Assembly: GCA_049606855.1 (NCBI GenBank)
Contig: JBMYVY010000009.1
Coordinates: 1-64,000 of the forward strand
DNA from: JBELHR01 sp049606855
GTDB taxonomy: Bacteria > Bacteroidota > Bacteroidia > Flavobacteriales > Flavobacteriaceae
DNA: 64,000 bases
Reading direction: 5' to 3'
Below the pieces are notes generated by a model. It was not told the origin of the DNA and did no database searches. It worked only from the letters and a program-made list of their open reading frames with translations. A program made the position numbers and the translations under genes. Below are positions 16,195 through 22,940 of this stretch, piece by piece (positions within the stretch are counted from its first letter, which is position 1; each line of letters starts with the position of its first letter).

Positions 16195-16757
16195 AAATAA
16201 TTAATAAGGTTTTTTATCGCTAACCCACGATGAGATATGACTCCTTTATCTTCTTGATTCATTTGAGCAAAGCTTAAGTTACTTTGTGCTGGTTTGAATA
16301 TTGGATCGTAACCAAAACCAGCTGTTCCTGTTTTGGAAATTAATATCTCCCCAAGACAAACTCCTTCAAAATATAGTGTTTTCCCATTTTGAATTAGGCA
16401 AATTACCGTTTTGAATTGAGCGCTTCTATTTGGATTCCCTTTTAAAGCGTTTAGTAGCTTTTCCATGTTTTTTTCAGAATCACTAGGCACTCCAGCATAG
16501 CGTGCAGAATAGACCCCTGGAGCACCCTCAAGGGCATCAACCTCTAGGCCAGTATCATCTGCAAAACAGTCTAAACCAAATTTATCATAAACATATTTAG
16601 CTTTAATCAATGCGTTTTCTTTCAGCGTCTGTCCCGTCTCAGGAATCTCCTCAGTAAGTTTTAGGTCTTCTAGAGAAATGATTTTATAATTGGGCAATAA
16701 TGCTTGAACTTCACTGAGTTTATTTGGGTTGTGTGTTGCAAAAACAAGTGTATTCAT
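16185..16757 (-). CDS. rdgB: XTP/dITP diphosphatase (RdgB/HAM1)
   Basis: A 190-aa nucleotide pyrophosphatase that hydrolyses dITP, XTP and ITP to monophosphates and so keeps deaminated purines out of DNA and RNA. Signatures: FATHNPNKLSEVQ at the N-terminus, the catalytic block FADDTGLEVDALEGAPGVYSARYAG, and FGYDPIFKP, then SHRGLA. Length is normal. It overlaps rlmH by one base and the permease gene by 10 bp. Confidence 0.94.
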   Translation of the reverse strand: MNTLVFATHNPNKLSEVQALLPNYKIISLEDLKLTEEIPETGQTLKENALIKAKYVYDKFGLDCFADDTGLEVDALEGAPGVYSARYAGVPSDSEKNMEKLLNALKGNPNRSAQFKTVICLIQNGKTLYFEGVCLGEILISKTGTAGFGYDPIFKPAQSNLSFAQMNQEDKGVISHRGLAIKNLINYLCK

Positions 16758-17230
16758 TACTCGTGATGATAAGGTTCGTTTTTAAGTATGGTAAAACTAC
16801 GATATAATTGTTCAATAATAAACAGTCGGATCATCTGATGTGAAAAGGTCATCTTAGACAAGGATATTTTGCCTTGGGCTGCTTGGTAAACTGATTCCGA
16901 AAAACCGTAAGGCCCTCCAATGACAATAATTAATTGCTTAATACCAGAATTCATTCTTTTTTGAATGTATTCTGAAAACTCTATTGATCGAAACTGTTTT
17001 CCTTTTTCATCCAGTAAGACTAAAAAATCACCTGGCTTAATTTTTTGAAGTATCAGCTCTCCTTCTTTTATCTTTTGCTCGCCTTCAGATAATTTTTTCC
17101 TTTGTTTGAGGTCTGGAATAATGTCCAATTCAAATTTTATGTAGTGTTTAAGTCTTTTTTGATAGACGTCCATAAGCACCTCCAATTGCTTATCATCCGT
17201 TTTTCCAATGGCGAGTAGCTTAATTTTCAT
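16757..17230 (-). CDS. rlmH: 23S rRNA (pseudouridine1915-N3)-methyltransferase RlmH
   Basis: A 157-aa SPOUT-class methyltransferase that modifies pseudouridine 1915 in helix 69 of 23S rRNA, using SAM on 70S ribosomes. Seen are MKIKLLAIGKTDD, LLDEKGKQFRSIEFSEYIQ, the SAM-binding knot VIGGPYGFSESV, and the C-terminal FSHQMIRLFIIEQLYRSFTI with PYHHE. It is the first gene of the rlmH-rdgB-FecCD-FecE-M28 operon, and a TATCTTTG element lies 16 nt upstream. Confidence 0.95.
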   Translation of the reverse strand: MKIKLLAIGKTDDKQLEVLMDVYQKRLKHYIKFELDIIPDLKQRKKLSEGEQKIKEGELILQKIKPGDFLVLLDEKGKQFRSIEFSEYIQKRMNSGIKQLIIVIGGPYGFSESVYQAAQGKISLSKMTFSHQMIRLFIIEQLYRSFTILKNEPYHHE

Positions 17231-17246
17231 AATATTTTATTCTACT

Positions 17247-17254
17247 CAAAGATA
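17247..17254 (-). promoter_or_regulatory. -7 element (TATCTTTG) for rlmH
   Basis: On the minus strand TATCTTTG matches TAnnTTTG exactly and lies 16 nt before the rlmH ATG at 17230. No convincing -33 box is seen. It would drive the five-gene minus-strand operon. Confidence 0.5.
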
Positions 17255-17265
17255 AAAATTGAAGA

Positions 17266-17296
17266 CTTGTTAGCTGTAATTAATTCAGTAAATTTG
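17266..17296 (+). promoter_or_regulatory. Promoter of nadC (CTTG-N19-TAAATTTG)
   Basis: CTTG (17266-17269; TTG core of the -33 box) and TAAATTTG (17289-17296) are 19 bp apart, matching the Bacteroidota consensus. The start point would be about 17303, leaving a short leader of about 11 nt before the nadC ATG. It overlaps the divergent rlmH promoter region. Confidence 0.65.
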
Positions 17297-17313
17297 TTTT
17301 AAAATATCAGTAA

Positions 17314-18174
17314 ATGATAAGTAAGGAACAATTTGATCAAGAACTGGAGTTAATAATTTCAAATGCAATTCGCGAAGATGTTGGGGATGGGGATCATTCA
17401 TCTCTTTCGTGCATCCCGGCTGAAGCTCGTGGTCAAGCCAAGTTATTGGTTAAAGATGAAGGCATTATTGCTGGAGTAGATTTTGCCTTGCAAATTTTTA
17501 ATTATGTTGATCCCGGTTTAGAGGTTGACGTTTTTATTTCCGACGGAAGTGCGGTTACTCATGGGGATGTGGTTTTTACAGTAAGCGGAAGTTCTCAGTC
17601 CATTTTGAAAGCAGAACGTTTAGTACTCAATGCCATGCAAAGAATGAGTGCTATAGCAACTAAAACTACAGTTTATGTGAAATTGGTAGAAGGGACTAAG
17701 GCACGAATATTAGATACAAGAAAAACAACCCCTGGAATTCGTGCAATCGAAAAGTGGGCGGTTAAAATAGGTGGAGGTGAAAACCATAGATTCGCCTTAT
17801 ATGATATGATTATGTTAAAAGATAACCATATTGATTTCTGTGGAGGTATCCCTCAAGCGATTCAGCAAACTAAGAATTATTTATTAGCCAACAATCTTGA
17901 TCTAAAAATTATAGTTGAGGCTAGAAATATGGAGGAAGTTAGACAAATAATTGAATCCGGTGGGGTTCACAGAATTTTGTTGGATAACTTTAATTATGAT
18001 CAAACTAAACAAGCTGTAGCCTTTATTGGAGATTCTTGTGAAACCGAATCCTCGGGTAACATCAATGAGAAAACAATTGCTTCCTATGCAGCTTGTGGGG
18101 TAGATTGTATATCTTCAGGGGCATTAACTCATTCAATTTACAATATGGATTTAAGTTTGAAAGCCGTCGACTAA
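17314..18174 (+). CDS. nadC: Nicotinate-nucleotide pyrophosphorylase (carboxylating)
   Basis: A 286-aa quinolinate phosphoribosyltransferase, which makes nicotinate mononucleotide from quinolinate and PRPP in de novo NAD synthesis. Key motifs: REDVGDGDHSS at the N-terminus, ERLVLNAMQRMSAIAT, the PRPP-binding LDTRKTTPGIRAIEKWAV, GGGENHRFALYDMIMLKDNH, and IVEARNMEEV. Length is normal. It heads a plus-strand group nadC-yihY-hisS-folE. nadA and nadB are not in the window. Confidence 0.95.
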   Translation: MISKEQFDQELELIISNAIREDVGDGDHSSLSCIPAEARGQAKLLVKDEGIIAGVDFALQIFNYVDPGLEVDVFISDGSAVTHGDVVFTVSGSSQSILKAERLVLNAMQRMSAIATKTTVYVKLVEGTKARILDTRKTTPGIRAIEKWAVKIGGGENHRFALYDMIMLKDNHIDFCGGIPQAIQQTKNYLLANNLDLKIIVEARNMEEVRQIIESGGVHRILLDNFNYDQTKQAVAFIGDSCETESSGNINEKTIASYAACGVDCISSGALTHSIYNMDLSLKAVD

Positions 18175-19103
18175 TGAAATTTGAACTGGAAAACTTACCC
18201 ATCGTAAGGCAACTTCTAATTGTATTGAAGAAGTTTAAGATCCCTGGGTTTCGGGGAATGTCTCTATACGATTTATTAGAAACCTATATTGTTGGTATAA
18301 TAAGAGGCGCATTGACCACAAGGGCTTCCGGTGTGTCATTTAGTTTTTTTATGGCAATTTTTCCGTTTTTACTGTTCATTCTAACCTTGATTCCATATAT
18401 CCCAATCGTTGATTTTCAGTCTAACTTTATCGGGTTTATTGAACAAGTACTACCACCCAAAACATATGATGCTGTTCAAGGGGTTATTTCCGATATTATT
18501 AACAATAGGTACGGTGGATTATTATCATTTGGTTTTTTTGGATCAATATTTTTAATGGCCAATGGAGTTAATGCCATTTTTGGTTCTTTTGAATATTCCT
18601 ATCATGATGTAAATGCTAGAAATGTTTTTAGATCTTATCTTATTGCTCTTGGGATTTCCTTGTTGATGAGTTTTATTCTAATCATTACAGTTACTGGAAT
18701 TATTGCGCTTCAATACTTGATGGTTTACTTCAAGGATCACGGTTGGTTAGACGATGTGAAAATTTGGATTGATCTCGGTCAGCAATTGATATTCTTGCTA
18801 TCAGTACTGATAACGGTATCGATTCTTTATTATTTTGGAACTAAGGAAGGAAAGCATCAGCCGTTTTTTTCACCTGGATCAGTCATGACTACATTGTTGT
18901 CGATAGGAACCATTTATTTTTTTGGAATTTATATTGATAAATTTTCTCGTTATAACGAACTGTACGGTTCTATTGGAACCTTACTCATAATCATGTTATT
19001 TATTTGGTTGAACAGTATTATTTTACTTCTAGGTTATGAGCTAAATGCGAGTATTTTAGGGCTAAAAAAGCGTTCAAATACTGAAAATGACAAGATTTTT
19101 TAA
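18174..19103 (+). CDS. YihY/virulence factor BrkB family membrane protein
   Basis: A 309-aa integral membrane protein with about six hydrophobic helices. Family signatures are RASGVSFSFFMAIFPFLLF near residue 44, the polar GKHQPFFSPGS loop, and SRYNELYGSIGTLLIIMLFIW near the end. The molecular function of YihY/BrkB proteins is not established; ribonuclease BN is a past misassignment. I placed the start at 18174, where ATG overlaps the nadC stop (TAATG), which implies translational coupling. Confidence 0.88.
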   Translation: MKFELENLPIVRQLLIVLKKFKIPGFRGMSLYDLLETYIVGIIRGALTTRASGVSFSFFMAIFPFLLFILTLIPYIPIVDFQSNFIGFIEQVLPPKTYDAVQGVISDIINNRYGGLLSFGFFGSIFLMANGVNAIFGSFEYSYHDVNARNVFRSYLIALGISLLMSFILIITVTGIIALQYLMVYFKDHGWLDDVKIWIDLGQQLIFLLSVLITVSILYYFGTKEGKHQPFFSPGSVMTTLLSIGTIYFFGIYIDKFSRYNELYGSIGTLLIIMLFIWLNSIILLLGYELNASILGLKKRSNTENDKIF

Positions 19104-19130
19104 GATATTTGCAGCCTGTAAAAAAAACCT

Positions 19131-20513
19131 ATGGCACAGAAACCTAGTATACCTAAAGGAACCCGCGATTTTGGGCCTGAGCAGTTATTGAAAAGAGAAT
19201 TCATTTTCAATACGGTAAAATCTATTTTTAAAAAGTATGGATTTCAAGGAATCGAAACACCTTCGTTTGAAAACTCCAGTACTTTGATGGGTAAATACGG
19301 GGAAGAGGGAGATCGTCTGATTTTTAAGATTCTGAATTCAGGAGATTACTTAAAAAAGGCCAATAAAGATGCCCTAGAGTCACTGAATTCAACCACATTA
19401 ACCTCATCCATTTCAGAGAAGGCCTTGCGATATGATTTGACAGTTCCATTTGCAAGATATGTTGTCCAGCATCAAAATGATATAGAATTTCCTTTTAAGA
19501 GATTTCAAATTCAACCAGTTTGGAGAGCAGACCGTCCTCAAAAAGGAAGGTTTAGGGAATTTTACCAATGTGATGCGGATGTCGTGGGGTCAAAAGGACT
19601 GTGGCAGGAAGTCGAGTTCGTGCAGCTTTATGATGATGTGTTTTCTAGCCTAGGACTCAAAGGAACCCTTATTAAAATGAATAATCGTAAAATTCTTTTG
19701 GGTTTTGCAGAAATAATAGGCCAGACTGATAAACTCATTGATTTCACTGTGGCGCTTGATAAGTTGGATAAAATTGGTCAAGCTGGAGTGGAAAAAGAAA
19801 TGCTTGAAAAAGGTATTGGTCAAGAGGCCATAGATAAAATACAGCCTTTATTTAGTTTTGACGGTGATAATCAAGAAAAACTAAGTAAGCTGAGAGACTT
19901 ACTTTCGACTAGTGAAATTGGTTTAAAAGGTGTAGAAGAGCTTGCTTTTATCATCCGTCAAATCGAACAACTGGGCTTACAGAGTTCAGTTTTGGGTATT
20001 GACGTAACACTTGCTAGAGGATTGAACTATTACACTGGAGCAATTTTTGAGGTTTCTGCACCTCAAGAGGTTAAAATGGGATCAATTGGTGGTGGAGGTC
20101 GTTATGACGACTTAACGGGTATTTTTGGCTTGAAAGATGTCAGTGGTGTAGGGATTTCATTTGGCTTAGACCGTATTTATTTGGTTATGGAAGAATTGGA
20201 CTTGTTTAAGGACACTGCGCTTCCAAGACCAGAGGTACTGTTTATTAATTTTGGGGAAAAAGAAGCTTTGTTTTCTCAAAAGGCAGTAATGACATTGAGG
20301 AAAATTGGAATTTCATCTGAGCTTTATCCAGATTCTGTGAAGATGAAAAAGCAAATGAATTATGCCAATAGACGCCAAATTCCTTTTGTGGTTTTGGTAG
20401 GCGATAAAGAGATAGAGGCGAATAGCTATACGCTTAAAAATATGAATGAAGGAGTTCAAACTGAAGTTAGTTTGGATCAGTTAATAGAAACAGTGAATGG
20501 AATACACGGATGA
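19131..20513 (+). CDS. hisS: Histidine--tRNA ligase
   Basis: A 460-aa class II synthetase. It has PKGTRDFGPEQLLKR at the N-terminus, the motif 2 region FQIQPVWRADRPQKGRFREFYQCD, the histidine-specific LARGLNYYTGAIFEV, motif 3 GVGISFGLDRIY, and a C-terminal anticodon-binding domain (from about residue 365, EVLFINFG). Length is normal. The start of folE overlaps its last 17 bases, so the two are co-transcribed. Confidence 0.96.
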   Translation: MAQKPSIPKGTRDFGPEQLLKREFIFNTVKSIFKKYGFQGIETPSFENSSTLMGKYGEEGDRLIFKILNSGDYLKKANKDALESLNSTTLTSSISEKALRYDLTVPFARYVVQHQNDIEFPFKRFQIQPVWRADRPQKGRFREFYQCDADVVGSKGLWQEVEFVQLYDDVFSSLGLKGTLIKMNNRKILLGFAEIIGQTDKLIDFTVALDKLDKIGQAGVEKEMLEKGIGQEAIDKIQPLFSFDGDNQEKLSKLRDLLSTSEIGLKGVEELAFIIRQIEQLGLQSSVLGIDVTLARGLNYYTGAIFEVSAPQEVKMGSIGGGGRYDDLTGIFGLKDVSGVGISFGLDRIYLVMEELDLFKDTALPRPEVLFINFGEKEALFSQKAVMTLRKIGISSELYPDSVKMKKQMNYANRRQIPFVVLVGDKEIEANSYTLKNMNEGVQTEVSLDQLIETVNGIHG

Positions 20514-21162
20514 TATAGGAGATAACCATGTGGGAACCTCCGCAAAAACGCCATTAAGAGCAGATGCATTTGAACTTAGTGACAAAGAAAAAATTGAACG
20601 AATTCAAGCAAGTGTAAAGGACATCCTTGAAACTTTGGGTATGGATTTAAATGATGACAGTTTAAAGGGTACACCTAAGCGTGTAGCCAAAGCTTATGTC
20701 AAAGAATTGTTTGGTGGATTAAATCCTGACAAAGCGCCAGGGCTTTCGACATTTGATAACAATTACAAGTACGGTGAGATGCTGGTTGAAAAAAACATTA
20801 CCGTTTACTCAACATGCGAACATCACTTACTTCCTATAGTAGGGCGTGCACATGTTGCCTACATTTCAAAGGGCAAAGTAATCGGTCTTTCTAAAATGAA
20901 TAGAATAGTAGACCATTTTGCTAAAAGGCCGCAAGTACAGGAGCGTTTGACTATGCAAATTGTACAAGCTTTACAGGAGGCACTTGGCACTGATGATGTT
21001 GCTTGTGTAATTGATGCGAAACACTTATGTGTAAATTCACGTGGTATTCGTGATATTGAAAGCTCTACAGTTACTGCAGAATACGGTGGTAAGTTCAAAG
21101 AAAAAGAAGTGAGGAAGGAACTTCTGGATTACATTAAATTAGATACCAAAACTGGAATTTAA
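20497..21162 (+). CDS. folE: GTP cyclohydrolase I
   Basis: A 221-aa enzyme that converts GTP to 7,8-dihydroneopterin triphosphate, the entry to folate and tetrahydrobiopterin synthesis; it works as a toroidal decamer. Zinc ligands are visible in YSTCEHHLLPIVG and in the later DAKHLCVNSRGIRD; GKVIGLSKMNRIVDHFAKRPQVQERLT is the central signature. The first about 25 residues are acidic and variable, so the exact start is less certain. It overlaps hisS by 17 bp and is followed by a bidirectional terminator. Confidence 0.95.
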   Translation: MEYTDDIGDNHVGTSAKTPLRADAFELSDKEKIERIQASVKDILETLGMDLNDDSLKGTPKRVAKAYVKELFGGLNPDKAPGLSTFDNNYKYGEMLVEKNITVYSTCEHHLLPIVGRAHVAYISKGKVIGLSKMNRIVDHFAKRPQVQERLTMQIVQALQEALGTDDVACVIDAKHLCVNSRGIRDIESSTVTAEYGGKFKEKEVRKELLDYIKLDTKTGI

Positions 21163-21197
21163 ATTTAACCCTCTAACGCTGTTAGGGGGTTAAATTT
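21161..21197. terminator. Bidirectional terminator between folE and a patatin gene
   Basis: AAATTTAACCCTCTAAC, loop GCT, GTTAGGGGGTTAAATTT: a 17-bp stem with one wobble, flanked by A/T tracts. It contains the folE stop on one side and the patatin stop on the other, so it serves both convergent genes. Confidence 0.88.
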
Positions 21198-21958
21198 TTT
21201 AAAGCATGACTATATTCCTCAATTGCATCATAACCTAATTTAAACAGGGGTTTATAGGTTTTTTCATTCATGCTAAAACTGCTGTAATCTGCAAGTTTAA
21301 TGGGCATCAAACCGATGTTGCAATCCTTGAGTTTTTCGTGGTCCCAAAAGGTCCCTTGAATGGCTACAACTCTCATGAGTATATCTCTTGTGTTTCTAAG
21401 GTTTTCCTCATTAATTATTTTGTTAGGACTCAGGTGCATACCAATGATATAGTCACAATCATTTTTTATGACATCTACCGGAAAATTATTAAGAATTCCA
21501 CCATCAGAATATAAAATACCATCGATTTTCATGGGTTGAAATACCCCAGGAAAGGAACAGCTCGCAAGCACGGCCTGAACGAGTGAGCCTTCAGTAAAAA
21601 CCTTTTCAGTCCCATTAAATAGGTTTGTGGCCACAATTTTAAGCTCAACGTCGAGATCTTCAATTTTTCGGTCACCCAAATATTTTTTGAATAAATCTTG
21701 ATAGCGTTCAGTTTTCATAATCCCTCTGCTACCAGTCCAATATTTTCGCGCAAAGGGTTTTGCCCTTGTATAGAACTTATAAATATCCTCGTTACTATAA
21801 CCACAAGCATAGAAAGCAGCTACTATGCTTCCAGTAGAGCACGCTGCAATTACATCAGGTCTAAAATTGATCTCTTCTAAGTATTTGAACATTCCAATGT
21901 GAACGAGCCCTTTAATTCCCCCTCCAGACAAGACAATACCTGTTTTCAATTTATTCAT
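21182..21958 (-). CDS. Patatin-like phospholipase family protein
   Basis: A 258-aa serine hydrolase of the patatin/RssA type. The oxyanion loop SGGGIKG is at residues 11-17. The nucleophile is Ser41 in ACSTGS: the usual G-x-S-x-G is changed to A-x-S-x-G. The catalytic aspartate lies in SDGGILNNFP. Patatins are lipid acyl hydrolases with a Ser-Asp dyad; the substrate here is unknown. No signal peptide is seen, so it is probably cytosolic or membrane-associated. It is divergent from a decayed patatin fragment and a second patatin gene. Confidence 0.87.
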   Translation of the reverse strand: MNKLKTGIVLSGGGIKGLVHIGMFKYLEEINFRPDVIAACSTGSIVAAFYACGYSNEDIYKFYTRAKPFARKYWTGSRGIMKTERYQDLFKKYLGDRKIEDLDVELKIVATNLFNGTEKVFTEGSLVQAVLASCSFPGVFQPMKIDGILYSDGGILNNFPVDVIKNDCDYIIGMHLSPNKIINEENLRNTRDILMRVVAIQGTFWDHEKLKDCNIGLMPIKLADYSSFSMNEKTYKPLFKLGYDAIEEYSHALKNLTP

Positions 21959-21971
21959 TATGAAGCATATA

Positions 21972-21997
21972 AATTCGTAACTTTAAATTTACGAATT
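21972..21997. promoter_or_regulatory. 26-bp near-perfect palindrome between divergent patatin genes
   Basis: AATTCGTAAC at the left pairs with TTTACGAATT at the right around TTTAAA; only one of 13 paired positions mismatches. It lies 14 bp from the minus-strand patatin start and 14 bp from the ATG of the plus-strand fragment. TAACTTTA and TAAATTTA on the two strands resemble -7 elements. It could be an operator or a shared promoter; this is inference. Confidence 0.45.
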
Positions 21998-22010
21998 AAA
22001 ATTTTTAATA

Positions 22011-22118
22011 ATGTCAAAAGAAATTGCCTTATGTCTCAGTGGAGGTGGAGCTAGAGGAGCTATTCATGTTGGGATTTTTAATAGGTCTTGTGATCGAATC
22101 AGGAATGAGTTACATTGA
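22011..22118 (+). pseudogene. Decayed patatin N-terminal fragment
   Basis: The reading frame from ATG 22011 encodes MSKEIALCLSGGGARGAIHV, the exact N-terminal start and oxyanion loop of a patatin, but then loses similarity and stops after 35 codons. The serine nucleophile and the rest of the domain are absent. A full patatin gene with a similar N-terminus (GGGARGVIHLGV) begins 50 bp downstream. The simplest reading is the remnant of a tandem duplicate removed by internal deletion. A short expressed peptide or an upstream ORF that affects the next gene is also possible. Confidence 0.7.
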
Positions 22119-22167
22119 ATTGTTTAATATCGATTGTAATGAAGCTAAAAAAATATTAGGATATTAT

Positions 22168-22908
22168 ATGAAAAAAGTTAATCTAGTTCTCAGTGGTGGA
22201 GGGGCCAGAGGCGTTATTCATCTAGGCGTCTATAAGTATTTAAAGGACAATGATTATGAGATTGTGCAAGTTGCTGGTACTTCAGCAGGGTCTTTGGTCG
22301 GTTGTTTAATTGCAGCTGGTTGTAGTCCTCAAGAAATTTTGAAATTGATGACTAGCCCAGAAATAAAAAACTTCATGAAAGCGAGCCCTTGGAGACGTAT
22401 GTCTCTTTTTAATCTTAGGGGCTTGCGTAAATTATTGTTGAGAATAATTCCTCACAATTCTTTTGAAGGACTTACAATTCCTTTGACGGTTTGCTCAACG
22501 AATTTAAATACCAAAAAGGCTCATTATCTTAGGTCGGGAGATTTAGTCAAATCTGTTATTGCCTCTTGTTCGATACCGATCGTCTTTGAGCCTCAATACA
22601 TTGATGGTGAATTGTATGCTGATGGTGGCCTTACTGATAATCTTCCTGTAAAAGGCCTGATTAAGAACGATTATCCAGTTATTGCGGTAAATGTGAATAA
22701 TTACAGGTTGAACCCGTTAAAACGAATGGGTGATATCGCAGAACGCATTGTTAACATCGCAGTTGCAAATACTGTGGAATACGGATTGGAACATGCAGAT
22801 TATGTAATCAACCCTTCTTTATATGGCGTATTTCCAACCTTAGATTTGAAATCGGCAAAAGAATTGGTGATTATCGGCTACGATGAAGCCGATGAACAAT
22901 TAGGATAA
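22168..22908 (+). CDS. Patatin-like phospholipase family protein
   Basis: A 246-aa patatin-type serine hydrolase. The oxyanion loop SGGGARG is at residues 9-15, nucleophile Ser39 in GTSAGS (intact G-x-S-x-G), and the dyad aspartate in ADGGLTDNLP. I chose the ATG at 22168 because the residues that follow align with the start of other patatins; a longer frame open from 22024 reads through the decayed fragment in a different frame and shows no family similarity. No signal peptide. The lipid substrate is unknown. It is paralogous to the divergent gene at 21182-21958. Confidence 0.88.
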   Translation: MKKVNLVLSGGGARGVIHLGVYKYLKDNDYEIVQVAGTSAGSLVGCLIAAGCSPQEILKLMTSPEIKNFMKASPWRRMSLFNLRGLRKLLLRIIPHNSFEGLTIPLTVCSTNLNTKKAHYLRSGDLVKSVIASCSIPIVFEPQYIDGELYADGGLTDNLPVKGLIKNDYPVIAVNVNNYRLNPLKRMGDIAERIVNIAVANTVEYGLEHADYVINPSLYGVFPTLDLKSAKELVIIGYDEADEQLG

Positions 22909-22912
22909 AAAA

Positions 22913-22940
22913 AAGCCCTCGAAATGAGGGCTTGTTTTTT
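22913..22940. terminator. Bidirectional terminator between patatin and M1 peptidase genes
   Basis: AAGCCCTC, loop GAAAT, GAGGGCTT with A tracts to the left and TTTTTT to the right. It lies between convergent stop codons at 22908 and 22940. Confidence 0.9.

Noticed and set aside
22024..22167. Longer in-frame N-terminus for the second patatin
   Set aside because: The added 48 residues come from another frame of the decayed fragment, show no patatin similarity, and sit before a good ATG that aligns with family starts.
21182..22908. Patatin-based anti-phage (CBASS-like) system
   Set aside because: No nucleotide cyclase, sensor or other defence gene is adjacent; the cluster is only patatin genes amid housekeeping genes.
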